NCBI RefSeq assembly: GCF_021869765.1
Contig: NZ_CP084580.1
Location: 310,001-374,000 of the forward strand
Reading direction: 5' to 3'
Length of the DNA stretch: 64,000 nucleotides
DNA from: Chryseobacterium sp. MEBOG06
Lineage (GTDB): Bacteria > Bacteroidota > Bacteroidia > Flavobacteriales > Weeksellaceae
Part shown: piece after piece, positions 28,201 through 37,200 of the stretch
Layout of the letters: each line of letters begins with the position of its first letter
Numbering within the stretch: position 1 is the stretch's first letter
Program-made: the position numbers and the translations under genes
The notes under the pieces: generated by a model
The model's database searches: none
The model's input: only the letters and a program-made list of their open reading frames with translations
What the model was told of the DNA's origin: nothing

Positions 28201-31200
28201 ATTCCACTGGCTAACACCCTGTCCTTCAAAAAAAGGTTCAGACTCTCTTATTTTTCTACCTAAAATATCATACTGGGAAGCTTTCAAAACAAAATACCCC
28301 TGACCAAAAGCTTTGGTTGAAGATGTAATTTCCTGTCCTAATGTATTGGTTGTTTTCTTTGAAATATCCCCATCCGGATCGTATTGTGTAATGATCAAAT
28401 TAGAGAAATAATCTTTTTCGTACTGATACGTTGTAGTTCCTGCTATATTACTTTTAGAAGTTAATAATTTACCCCAGTTATCATAAGTATTGGCGAGAAT
28501 ATTTCCTAAGGGATCGACCTGGGTCAGAATCTGCCCCCAATCGTTGTATACAATACCGGTCTGTAATCCTAAGTTGTCTGTTTTTCTAATGACAAACCTT
28601 CCTTTAGGATCATAGTCTGCTTTGGTGGTCTGAGTCCCAGAATCAACACTATTACTTACAGTTTTCTGAATAGTATTTCCAAAGCCATCGTAAATATAGG
28701 TTTCCTGTAAGTACCCTGTATTGTCCCTGTTCCAGGTTTTCAGGACTTTCAGAAGGTTGTTTTCATACGTGTATTCTTCCTTAGCAGATTTTGTATCACC
28801 ATAGGCCTGCACTACATCTGTTTTAGATTGAGGACGTCCGATATAATAGTCTGCCCCGTTTCCAGAGGGATTGTGAGTATAATCGAAGGTGGAAGTAGTG
28901 ATGCCATAGCCGTTATTGATATTCACAATACTTTGGGCAGGAAGATAATATTCTCCATAGGTAATGCTGCTTTCGGTAATGTTGCCCGTTAAAAAGTCTT
29001 TGGTTTTGGTACTCTTTGGTACTATTGCAGTTACGATTTTAGGTTTATCAGCATTAGCTACCGAAGTGACTACTTGTCCGTTCAACAATTTATCGGTTTG
29101 ATATTGTGTTGATTTGAAGCTTAATAATTGGGAGTTGTTCTCAGAAATATCCTGAGGAAAGATCATATTTTCGTTATTGGTTCTGATTGACCATTCTTTT
29201 ACCGGAACGACTTCGTTGAAAGGATCTACCTCTGTTCCGCTCCATATTTTAGTGTTTTCAAAACCATCAGCATACCAGGAAGAGCGGGCAGTTTGGCGAA
29301 ATCCGATGATACCCTTCCCTTGTAAATTCGCTATATATCCTCTGTATCTGAAATCCTGCTTTTTGCCGGACATCCTGATTTGAGTCACCGCATACATCTG
29401 GGATAGCCTGTACATTTCTACATAGGGATACTGCTCTTTTTTTACCGGAGCATATATATTAGAATTAACAGCAGGGTCAAGCTCTTTATAATCGATATCA
29501 TACTGAAGACCTGCCTGAAGTATGCTTGAAATATTCTTATCAGCATTCAGATTATAATGCTGGTAACTGATGAGCTTTCTCTCACTATTATTCACACCCT
29601 TTAATAAAAACAGTACTTTAGAGGAGCTATTATTCACTCTGAAATCTCCAAATAAAGGACTTACTATTACTTTAGCTCTTTGAGAATAATAGAGTTGTTT
29701 TTTTGTAAAACGCCATTTAAATTCTGTATTTGCCGGATTATAATAAGGTTCCGTATAATTATCAATAAACCATGTTGATTGCTGATTATTAGCAGCTGCA
29801 AATATTACGGTAGAGTTTACAATATCGCTTTTCCCGTCATTGTCCAAGTCGATTAGTCCGGCCTGGGAATAATTTACAAGTGTTGTTGGATTCTGAGATA
29901 CTTTCTTATAGTACATAAGCCCCTGAAGACTTTCGGATAACGAGATACCATTATTTAAATAAATAGACCATCCTGTGGTATAGATATCATTTGTTGCATT
30001 TTCATGTAAGGGTAGAAGTATTTCAATATTTCTGTCACCATTCAAATCTCCAAATTGAAGTCCATCTACAAGTCCTTTTACGGAATGGATATTTTTCAGA
30101 TTTAAGATATAGGCATTATTTTGTTTTTTGAGCTCATATTGATGAACACTGTTCAATGGAGTACTAAAAGTCCTGCTGACAGAGGGACCGTTTTCATTCA
30201 TATATTCTTTGGTGAAAAAGGTAACATCTGTATTGGTACCAGTAGGGTCTACAAAAACGATATCCTGCTTCCCATCATTGTCAAAATCCATAATTCCCCC
30301 TTTGCTCAGGATATTTTTAGGGGTTGTATCGGGTATAATATGAATGGTGTTGTTTTGTATATCATCATTGTCTGCAACCATATACCTATATCCTAATGTA
30401 TTACAATCCCATCTTCCTTTAGGCGGGTCAGGAACAATGACTACATAACGACATTTTTGATCTTGTATACCCATCACCAGCTCAGAGATTCCATCAGAAT
30501 CAATATCAACTTCTTTCAGATTTGAAAGACGTGAGACATTGGAACCACTTCCGCTATTAGGATATGTCGAGCTACTGAATATGTAACTGGAACTCTGTAT
30601 TGTTTTTGAATATTCCAACACTAAAGGGTTGTTATACGTATTTAAAACGGACGCATCGCTTTTAATGGAGTAGTATCTTAATTCTATGTTTCCTGTAGAG
30701 GGAGGGTTATATTCTGAATTAGCCTTGGAGATAATAAGTCCCTGCTTGGTTTTAATATAGTTATCCGCTGATTTTATATTAAATGTAGTAAAATTGCTAC
30801 TTGGCCAGAAAGTACTTGAAGAGCCTAAGTAGACAAAAGAAGGATTGCTGCTGTTAATAGCATCAAAATAAATATAGTATCCATCCGGTCTGCCATTTTG
30901 CGCAGGCTGCATCACGATAAAATCTACCAATCCATCTCCGTTATAATCTCCGGTTGTAACAATATTGTTGTAATCTGCAAAATTACTTTCACTGCTGCTG
31001 GTAGTCAATGGCTTTGTGGTAAAGGTAACCGGATTGGCGGCATCTCCTACACTATTACCTTCGATCACACTTTTTACAAACTGGTAGTTAACCCTTTTAT
31101 TGGAATCATTATTTACCGTTTCAACAGAATAGTTGATGGAATAGTTTTTAAACGTTGCATTACCTGTCTTAACCACTACAGTGCTTAGAATTTTGTCCTG

Positions 31201-32169
31201 TAGTAAAGGAACTCCCCTGACGTAAGATGATTCCTGAACATTTCTGGGAGAATAGTAAAAGTTGATCTGGTTATAATGAGCCTTTCCAAGTCCTTCATTG
31301 CCTCCCCATTGAATTGTATTAATGGAAGCCGTATTATTACTTTGGGTATAGTTATAAGTAATATAGTTACCCTTATTATCCTTCCATTTTACAATATTAT
31401 ACTCTATTGGTGTTCTTGCTAAATTATTGCCTGTGGCGCTGCCAGCTCCATACCAGGCCTGAGATCCGTCTTCAAAAGTAACCTCCCAATATTCGGGTCC
31501 TTTCCATGCTTGTCCTGGTATGGAACCAAAAGATTTTATCTTAATATTGGAATACTTCTCCGTTATATATTCAGCTCCATCTTTTCCATATTCACCGGAT
31601 TTAAGAATTAATCTTTGACCATTGAAGCTGTAATAATCAGAATAATCCAGTTGTATTCCCTTAACTTCTCCATCTTTTTCAATGGTCTTTCCTATTCTTG
31701 AAATAGCTGTAACACCAGATAAATTCCAGGCATAGCCAGCAATTCCATTCCCTGCGCCACTGGTATAAACCAGATTAACTTGTGGTGCTACACTTTTCAC
31801 CCCTGGTGGTAATGCAATGGGTAAAGTAAATTGCAATTGTCCGGCTCCATTGACTTCCATATTTCCCTTGGTATCATGAAAACTTTGTCCCTGTGGTGCA
31901 GTCGTTCCTGATGGATTACTTGCTCCCGCTCCTGAATCCACAGGTCCACCTCCCGGATTATCAGTAGCTGTACCGATCTTAGCTACAAAGGGATTCGATG
32001 AGCTTGAAGAAGCATAGAATCCTTGTGCTAACACCACTGATTGTGGATCTTGCACCGTTCTTGACACACCTTCTGGCTGATACAGTATGGTCTGTGAAAA
32101 TCCCAATACTGAAAATAAAGACAGTATGAATGATGAAAATAGTTGTATTTTCTTATCGTAACGTTTCAT
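25291..32169 (-). CDS. Secreted SpvB/Rhs polymorphic toxin with putative RNase tip (CT1)
   Basis: A 2292-residue protein. Signal peptide at residues 1-25 (ending LGFSQ). An SpvB-like N-terminal domain follows (GQLQFTLPIALPPGVKSVAPQ, GYAWNLSG), then FG-GAP-type repeats (DYNGDGLVDFI, DFDNDGKQDIVF, DLDNDGKSDI), then YD/Rhs repeats from about 1200 to 1870 and the Rhs core signature GRLYDPLLRRFLNADENIQD near 1895-1915. After NDPNGEF (about 1940) comes an Ala/Gly-rich pre-toxin, and the tip is about residues 2118-2292. The tip holds NRLNHIFGKSEHAL (His near 2207) and a C-terminal strand region (PVRLIGGRIQDGKVIISSFS) that recalls BECR-fold RNase toxins. The Sec signal and absence of PAAR/VgrG point to a secretion route other than type VI. 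Its immunity gene follows. Confidence 0.9.
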   Translation of the reverse strand: MKRYDKKIQLFSSFILSLFSVLGFSQTILYQPEGVSRTVQDPQSVVLAQGFYASSSSSNPFVAKIGTATDNPGGGPVDSGAGASNPSGTTAPQGQSFHDTKGNMEVNGAGQLQFTLPIALPPGVKSVAPQVNLVYTSGAGNGIAGYAWNLSGVTAISRIGKTIEKDGEVKGIQLDYSDYYSFNGQRLILKSGEYGKDGAEYITEKYSNIKIKSFGSIPGQAWKGPEYWEVTFEDGSQAWYGAGSATGNNLARTPIEYNIVKWKDNKGNYITYNYTQSNNTASINTIQWGGNEGLGKAHYNQINFYYSPRNVQESSYVRGVPLLQDKILSTVVVKTGNATFKNYSINYSVETVNNDSNKRVNYQFVKSVIEGNSVGDAANPVTFTTKPLTTSSSESNFADYNNIVTTGDYNGDGLVDFIVMQPAQNGRPDGYYIYFDAINSSNPSFVYLGSSSTFWPSSNFTTFNIKSADNYIKTKQGLIISKANSEYNPPSTGNIELRYYSIKSDASVLNTYNNPLVLEYSKTIQSSSYIFSSSTYPNSGSGSNVSRLSNLKEVDIDSDGISELVMGIQDQKCRYVVIVPDPPKGRWDCNTLGYRYMVADNDDIQNNTIHIIPDTTPKNILSKGGIMDFDNDGKQDIVFVDPTGTNTDVTFFTKEYMNENGPSVSRTFSTPLNSVHQYELKKQNNAYILNLKNIHSVKGLVDGLQFGDLNGDRNIEILLPLHENATNDIYTTGWSIYLNNGISLSESLQGLMYYKKVSQNPTTLVNYSQAGLIDLDNDGKSDIVNSTVIFAAANNQQSTWFIDNYTEPYYNPANTEFKWRFTKKQLYYSQRAKVIVSPLFGDFRVNNSSSKVLFLLKGVNNSERKLISYQHYNLNADKNISSILQAGLQYDIDYKELDPAVNSNIYAPVKKEQYPYVEMYRLSQMYAVTQIRMSGKKQDFRYRGYIANLQGKGIIGFRQTARSSWYADGFENTKIWSGTEVDPFNEVVPVKEWSIRTNNENMIFPQDISENNSQLLSFKSTQYQTDKLLNGQVVTSVANADKPKIVTAIVPKSTKTKDFLTGNITESSITYGEYYLPAQSIVNINNGYGITTSTFDYTHNPSGNGADYYIGRPQSKTDVVQAYGDTKSAKEEYTYENNLLKVLKTWNRDNTGYLQETYIYDGFGNTIQKTVSNSVDSGTQTTKADYDPKGRFVIRKTDNLGLQTGIVYNDWGQILTQVDPLGNILANTYDNWGKLLTSKSNIAGTTTYQYEKDYFSNLIITQYDPDGDISKKTTNTLGQEITSSTKAFGQGYFVLKASQYDILGRKIRESEPFFEGQGVSQWNTIAYDDSVFPAKITSTSFTGKQVKTSISGLTTTAQESNPADYGRITTKTADALGNTITTTDKGGTITFSYNAAGEQIKAQYAENIVTTKYDSWGRKSEFNDPSNGIYKYEYDGFGQPKKIISPKGTKEYTYNSVQQLITQKELSTTDGGQATDKTISYSYDDKGRLVAKAGTSKGKAYGSNVSYDPQGRLLSSSENSNGKYFIQKGITYDDKARIISYEKQLYSSGTLTKVQIENVYSAWNGELTQVKDKTSGKILWELQETNAKGQALKAKLGAADINNKYDENGFLTHVKHFSLIQNILSLEYTFNAIKNELNLRKTLGDFNIIESFNYENNDNRLVSWTNPRTGQTSQNTYDVKGRIIKNDQVGTIKFENSAKIYQPTGMTLNATGEQNYNNDLIQSIVYNENNDPVFIDGMKGDVAFQYGLNSMRQRVTYGGNFSTDGEGKFTKYYSEDGSFEIVKDNTTGKEKHILYIGGNPYESNIVYLKNYTESSGSYKFLHKDYIGSILAISDEAGNKLEQRHFDAWGNFTHLQIGSGAIITDKNIIDNTSLLLERGYTSHEHFAEVGIIHMNGRLYDPLLRRFLNADENIQDPYNTQNYNKYGYVMNNPLMYNDPNGEFVFAIFAALPVFWGTVATAAVIGAAIGAVSYIMSASFSSNWSWGGFLKSITFGAISGAVTAGIGSVFVSSAGTATQLATELGKLGTVFVQSAAHALAQGTLSLMQGNNFGQAFIAGALGSLGASAFGAIAKGAASSAIGQITFGALAGGAGSALSGGNFWEGALIGGTVAGLNHALHSGDMQPDQEDPKQKTPGNKYGTLEEYRAWRDYPGYHAGETKMDRIFRMMNSSHIEIMADEGAGGGMMYGGFGRGVNTAKNIGADANRLNHIFGKSEHALDGLVSKYGSQAKAFKAVQNAANKAFSAGRLTPNSNGVLPKGNAGNIINVGGTPVRLIGGRIQDGKVIISSFSRKGL
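25834..26083 (-). repeat. Pre-toxin repeat inside the main Rhs gene
   Basis: Partner of 24441-24690; encodes the segment from MQGNNFGQAF to GTVAGLNHA just before the variable toxin tip. Confidence 0.8.
26349..26529 (-). repeat. Rhs core repeat inside the main Rhs gene
   Basis: Partner of 20096-20276 (end of the conserved Rhs core). Confidence 0.75.
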
Positions 32170-32174
32170 GATTC

Positions 32175-32645
32175 TTATCGTTTGGTGATATTTTTACTAA
32201 AAATTCTGCCATCTTTTAGGGTAAATTGTACAACGTATACCCCCCAATCATAGCCTATCATGTTAACCTTGACTTGCTTGTTAAGATCAGGCGCATTCTG
32301 CTCGTGGAATTTCCAGTGAATAGTACTGTGCTGATATAATGAAACGGATTCTATTAGCCCATCTACTTCTTCGCTCCAGTCAATAGTTAACACATCATTT
32401 ACAGGAACTGGATATAACCTTATTTGTTTCCAAAATGAAGTTTCATCTATAATTTGAGATTCTGGTTGTGTTATAGAAACAGTTTTAGCTTCTGTTTTTG
32501 CAGGCTCTTGGGCTATTTTCCCAGCGATATTAGTACCCCTGTATCTTTGATTTCCTGCTTCATCGTATTTGAAATAGACTTCTGTTTGGGAAAATCCGAA
32601 GAAACCTATCATCAGAGATGATAGTGATAGTAATTTTGTTTTCAT
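32175..32645 (-). CDS. Small secreted protein with T9SS-like C-terminal domain
   Basis: A 156-residue exported protein (signal ending FFGFSQ). A short YD-like motif YFKYDEAGNQRYRG near the N-terminus echoes the Rhs repeats. The C-terminal half, IRLYPVPVNDVLTIDWS through GVYVVQFTLKDG to IFSKNITKR, has the layout of a type A T9SS sorting domain. It lies 5 bases before the Rhs gene on the same strand, so the two are almost certainly cotranscribed. It may help surface delivery or anchoring of the Rhs protein; this is inference from position. Confidence 0.8.
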   Translation of the reverse strand: MKTKLLSLSSLMIGFFGFSQTEVYFKYDEAGNQRYRGTNIAGKIAQEPAKTEAKTVSITQPESQIIDETSFWKQIRLYPVPVNDVLTIDWSEEVDGLIESVSLYQHSTIHWKFHEQNAPDLNKQVKVNMIGYDWGVYVVQFTLKDGRIFSKNITKR

Positions 32646-32672
32646 TTGTGATTATTTTTGTGTTGATAATAG

Positions 32673-33485
32673 TTACTGAACCTGCTGTTTCAACTCTCTA
32701 AGTTCCTCGGATTGCTTTTCTAATATTTCAATCTTTTGAGATTGTTGCTGTAATTTCTTATTCTGCTCAATGGAATAAAGAGTTAACTCCTCAATCTTCT
32801 CAAGCAGCTTGGAATTCATCTCAGCAACGTTAATTCCGTTTTCAAGTACTTCCTGAGTAGTGGGAATGTTAGGCAAATGCCCTTTTTCAATAATATGTTT
32901 TTCAACATCCTCTAAAGACCTCAGTTTATATTCTTTTTTAAAGACATAATCAGCCCATACATTAGCTTTGACTTCAACTTCTTTAGCCTTAATTTTACCG
33001 TCAAATCTGGCAATGGCATTATTGAAGAACTTTACCCAGGTTCCGTTATAGCCATCCTGAATACCAAAATAGGTAGAACCATCATTGCCATCATTAGGTT
33101 GAGCTACAATAATATTATGAGAAACGTCAAGATTTCTTAAGACAGTATCCCCTACACCACCACCATAACAGCCATTACATGATGATTTCCCAATTTGAAA
33201 CCTTCCTAATGAATTGGCAATTTCAAGAACAGGATTGTCATTATTATACACTCTCATTGTAGTATAAGGATTAGTATCCGTATCATTGAGTCCAACCCTT
33301 AAGGCTCCTGTTGGAAGTATACGAAGTGATGGGTTATTGTTAGCTTTAAAGACTAATGGTTGGTTATCTGTAGTCCCAATGAAATTATTGGAAGGATTGG
33401 TTCCTGAATTTCCTGTAATATTCCAATTTTGTGCAAATGTAAATGATGACATTAATAGTGCAATCGAAAATAATTGTGTTTTCAT
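32673..33485 (-). CDS. Secreted fibre-like protein with C-terminal coiled coil
   Basis: A 270-residue exported protein, signal MKTQLFSIALLMSSFTFAQ. The middle is beta-rich and Gly/Asn-rich (tail-fibre-like: PSLRILPTGALRVGLN, DGSTYFGIQDGYNG). The C-terminus VWADYVFKKEYKLRSLEDVE, then HLPNIPTTQEVLENGINVAE, is the short domain common at the end of Bacteroidota fibre-type proteins. A coiled coil (about residues 220-268, Gln/Glu/Leu heptads) follows. It is the first gene of the apparent three-gene Rhs transcript. A role in display or export of the Rhs toxin is possible. Confidence 0.8.
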   Translation of the reverse strand: MKTQLFSIALLMSSFTFAQNWNITGNSGTNPSNNFIGTTDNQPLVFKANNNPSLRILPTGALRVGLNDTDTNPYTTMRVYNNDNPVLEIANSLGRFQIGKSSCNGCYGGGVGDTVLRNLDVSHNIIVAQPNDGNDGSTYFGIQDGYNGTWVKFFNNAIARFDGKIKAKEVEVKANVWADYVFKKEYKLRSLEDVEKHIIEKGHLPNIPTTQEVLENGINVAEMNSKLLEKIEELTLYSIEQNKKLQQQSQKIEILEKQSEELRELKQQVQ

Positions 33486-33752
33486 AATCTGTGTTTTTGT
33501 TTAAGAATTCTAGATCGTTTATGCATTAAAAGTAATGTTTTTTGATCTAATTTTTAACTTAATGTATTGATTTTAAGTTGGTTTTGTTGTTTGTAGTATA
33601 GGGTGATGATAAAAATAAAAAATGTATTTTTTTTTACGATGAATCATCTGTTTAATGGGAAAATATTTTTTGAAATTTTTTGATAAATGGGTAGTCGTGC
33701 TATAGTTTTTCAACTTATAAGATGAGTTGTTACCCATTTTAGAAAAAATCTC
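33486..33752. other. Divergent AT-rich intergenic region
   Basis: About 270 bases between the Rhs transcript and the metal island, with long A/T runs. Upstream of the Rhs transcript I see no exact TAnnTTTG on the minus strand; TACTTTTA near 33530 is the closest. No gene is supported here. Confidence 0.5.
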
Positions 33753-33760
33753 TACCTTTG
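33753..33760 (+). promoter_or_regulatory. -7 promoter element, very close to the start codon
   Basis: TACCTTTG fits TAnnTTTG, with a TTG 23 bases upstream (33727-33729). The ATG of the next gene is only 5 bases downstream, so the transcript would be leaderless or nearly so. Confidence 0.55.
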
Positions 33761-33765
33761 TCACA

Positions 33766-34089
33766 ATGAACCTGTTAAGATGGATACTGGCAATTTATTT
33801 CATGGCGTTATCACTGATGCCCTGTGAAGATGCGCTCCATCCACTGAATTCAGGAAATCAAAAGATATCGTTAAACATTCAAGAGAATCATTCCACAGAA
33901 AAAGGAGACATTTGCTCTCCGCTTTGTTCCTGCAGCTGCTGTCAGATGACTGTTTCTGCGTTCAAAATGGATCCCTTGTTGGAGATTCCTGAGCAGATTC
34001 CGGTTTATTTCTCAAAGAAAATTCTATTCCAGAAAAACGATTTCGCTTACCAGATTTACGATCCCATCTGGCAGCCTCCTAAAATTTAA
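33766..34089 (+). CDS. Small Cys-rich exported protein at the head of the cus genes
   Basis: From the ATG at 33766 the product is 107 residues: an N-terminal hydrophobic segment (LLRWILAIYFMALSLMPC), then a polar stretch and a Cys cluster CSPLCSCSCC that looks like a metal-binding site, and a C-terminus ending DPIWQPPKI. It resembles the small proteins that Bacteroidota carry next to CusA-type pumps (I think DUF6660, not certain). An ATG 13 codons earlier exists but would put extra residues before the signal. A periplasmic copper or zinc binding role is inferred from the Cys cluster and the neighbours. Confidence 0.7.
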   Translation: MNLLRWILAIYFMALSLMPCEDALHPLNSGNQKISLNIQENHSTEKGDICSPLCSCSCCQMTVSAFKMDPLLEIPEQIPVYFSKKILFQKNDFAYQIYDPIWQPPKI

Positions 34090-34102
34090 TTTTTATTGAT
34101 TC

Positions 34103-34122
34103 TTAGAAAGTTAGCTTTCTAA
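34103..34122 (+). promoter_or_regulatory. 20-bp perfect palindrome upstream of cusA
   Basis: TTAGAAAG-TTAG-CTTTCTAA, 8-bp arms with 4-base spacer, 13 bases after the stop of the small Cys-rich gene. It may be a hairpin for that transcript or an operator; no T-run follows. Confidence 0.4.
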
Positions 34123-34138
34123 ACCGTGCTTGAAACTT

Positions 34139-34153
34139 TGCAATACCATTGCA
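34139..34153 (+). promoter_or_regulatory. Candidate metal-regulator operator (copy 1)
   Basis: The dyad TGCAAT-ACC-ATTGCA. The same dyad is at 42261-42275 before the P1B-type ATPase, in a shared longer context (TTGAAA before, GTTT after) and again exactly 13 bases before a -7 element. The Fur-family regulator encoded in this island is the natural candidate to bind it. Confidence 0.65.
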
Positions 34154-34166
34154 GAGGTTTTCAGGA

Positions 34167-34174
34167 TATTTTTG
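34167..34174 (+). promoter_or_regulatory. -7 promoter element of the cusA transcript
   Basis: TATTTTTG fits TAnnTTTG and lies 13 bases after the operator dyad. Transcription would start near 34180, leaving about 50 bases of leader before the GTG start. Confidence 0.6.
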
Positions 34175-34177
34175 CAG

Positions 34178-34193
34178 CAGCATTGTAATGCTG
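34178..34193 (+). promoter_or_regulatory. Second dyad at the predicted cusA transcription start
   Basis: CAGCATT-GT-AATGCTG, perfect 7-bp arms with 2-base spacer, overlapping the expected start site. It could bind another regulator or form a 5' hairpin. Confidence 0.4.
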
Positions 34194-34229
34194 TGTGCAT
34201 TCATTTTCAATAAAAATTAAATATTAATT

Positions 34230-37200
34230 GTGTTAGATAAAATCATAAAATTCAGTATCAGAAATAAAGCGGTTATTGGTATCATGACTTTATTACTGGT
34301 CATCTGGGGAACCTGGAGTGCTACAAAGCTGCCTATAGATGCGGTACCGGATATCACCAACAACCAGGTGCAGATCATCACTGTGTGTCCTACACTAGCC
34401 GGACAGGAAGTAGAGCAGCTGGTAACCTTCCCAATAGAGCAGAGTATTGCCAATGTTCCCGATATTCAGGAGACAAGAAGTATTTCAAGATTTGGACTTT
34501 CTGTGATTACAGTCGTTTTCAAGGAAAATGTAGATGTTTACTTTGCCAGACAGCTCATTAATGAACAACTGAAAAACGCAGTGGAAGAAATTCCAAAAGG
34601 GGTAGGAACTCCCGAGCTGGCTCCTGTAAGTACGGGTCTCGGAGAAGTGTATCAGTATATTCTTCACCCTAAAAAAGGAAGCGAAAAGAAATACAATGCC
34701 AAAGAACTTCGTACCATGCAGGACTGGATCGTGCGTAGACAGTTGAACGGAACTCCGGGAGTTGCTGAAATTAACAGTTTTGGTGGAGAGTTAAAACAAT
34801 ATGAGGTAGCTATTGACCCCAACCGTTTGAAGGCCATGGGAACCAGTATTACCGAAATATTTACCGCCCTTGAAAAAAATAATCAGAATACCGGAGGAGC
34901 TTATATTGATAAAAAGCCGAACGCTTATTTTATCCGCGGAATCGGATTAGTAACTTCTCTGGAGGATATTAAAAATATAGCTGTTAAAAATGAAACAGGA
35001 AGCGTTCCGATTTTCATAAAAGATGTGGCAGATGTCCGTTTAGGAAGTGCCGTTCGCTATGGGGCGCTGACTTATGACGGGAAAGTAGATGCTGTAGGTG
35101 GGGTTGTTATGATGCTGAAGGGGGCCAATAGTAATGAAGTAGTTAACAATATCAAAGCAAAGATTCCAACCATCCAGAAATCTCTTCCTGATGATGTGGT
35201 AATAGAACCTTTTCTTGACAGGACGGATTTAGTGGACCGGGCGATCAATACCGTTCAAAAAAATCTTATTGAAGGAGCTTTGATCGTTATTTTCGTTCTT
35301 GTTATCTTCCTCGGAAACCTGAGAGCAGGTCTTATTGTAGCCTCAGCAATTCCGCTTTCCTTGCTGTTTGCGCTGGGAATGATGAATGTTTTTGGGGTAA
35401 GTGCCAACCTGATGAGCCTTGGTGCAATAGATTTCGGGTTAATAGTAGATGGAGCCGTAATTATTGTAGAAGCCACACTGCATCATTTGGGGGTAAGGAA
35501 ATCTGTCCGGGCATTGACACAGTCTGAAATGGATGAAGAAGTATTTCTTTCTGCATCCAAAATCAGGAGCAGTGCTGCTTTCGGAGAGATTATTATCCTT
35601 ATTGTATATATTCCAATTCTTACATTGGCTGGAGTGGAGGGGAAAATGTTTACCCCGATGGCCAAAACGGTAGGATTTGCAATTCTGGGAGCTTTGATTC
35701 TCTCTCTGACCTATATTCCAATGATGAGCGCTTTGTTTTTATCCAAGAAGATCTCTCACAGAGAAACTTTTTCAGATAAGATGATGAACCGTCTTCAGAA
35801 GATCTATCAACCCTTATTGCAGAAAGCAATCAAAGTAAAATATATTGTGGTCTCTGCAACAGTGGTTGTCTTTCTTATTTCCGCTTTTATATTCAAAAAT
35901 ATGGGCGGTGAATTTATTCCGCAATTGCAGGAAGGAGACTTTGCTTTCCATTGTATTTTGCCACAGGGAAGTTCACTCAGCCAGAGTATAGAGACCTCAA
36001 TGCAGGCATCAAGAATTATAAAACAGTTTGATGAGGTAAAGATGGTAGTGGGGAAAACAGGATCAGCAGAAGTTCCTACAGACCCAATGCCTCCTGAAGC
36101 AACCGATATGATTGTGGTGCTGAAGCCCCAAAGCGAATGGAAAACCAAAAAATCCTATAACGAACTCGGAGATGAAATCAGTGAAAAGCTCGAAACAATT
36201 CCTGGGGTGTTCTTTGAGAAAAACCAGCCTATTCAGATGCGTTTCAATGAGCTGATGACAGGGATCAGACAGGATGTTGCCGTGAAAATCTTTGGAGAAA
36301 ACCTTGACTCACTGGCAGTATATGCTGATAAAGTTGGAAAAATTATTCAGACTGTTGACGGAGCCACAGCTCCTCAGATTGAAAGGGTAAGCGGACTTCC
36401 GGAGATCAATGTGCAGTATGACAGAACAAGAATTGCCAATTATGGATTAAATATTGAAGATGTGAACAATGCTGTAAGTACTGCCTTTGCAGGAAAAGCG
36501 GCAGGGCAGGTTTTCGAAAATGAAAGACGTTTTGATCTGGTAGTCCGTTTGGACAGTCTTCACAGAACTGATATCTCAGATGTTAACAACCTAATGATTA
36601 CTTCCGGTACGGGAGCACAAATTCCTTTGTCACAGGTGGCGAATATAGGTTATAAACTGGGGCCTGCACAAATAAGCCGTGAACAGGGTAAACGTAGAAT
36701 TGTGATTGGCTTCAATGTAAAAGGACGTGATGTGGAAAGCGTTGTAAAAGATATTCAGACAAAACTAAATAAAGTAAAATTACCATCCGGCTATTACTTT
36801 ACTTACGGAGGACAGTTTGAAAACCTTCAGGAAGCTAGTAAAAGGTTGATGATTGCTGTTCCGGTGTCACTACTTCTGATTTTTATGCTGCTGTATTTTA
36901 CCTTCCGGTCATTCAAGCAGGCTGCTTTGATCTTTACGGCTATTCCTATGAGTGCTATCGGAGGTGTGTTCGCTCTTTTGGTGAGAGATATGCCATTCAG
37001 CATCAGTGCCGGAATCGGATTTATAGCCCTTTTTGGAGTCGCGGTACTTAATGGAATTGTTTTGATAGGAACTTTCAACCAATTGGAGAAAGAAGGAGAA
37101 GAGGATATTCTGAAAAGGGTATTTGAAGGAACGAAAACAAGATTAAGACCAGTTCTGATGACCGCAACAGTTGCCTCGTTAGGATTTTTACCAATGGCTA

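Noticed and set aside
33573..33764. A 63-residue minus-strand frame in the divergent region
   Set aside because: Low-complexity AT-rich stretch, Lys/Tyr/Ile only, overlapping the promoter of the next gene.
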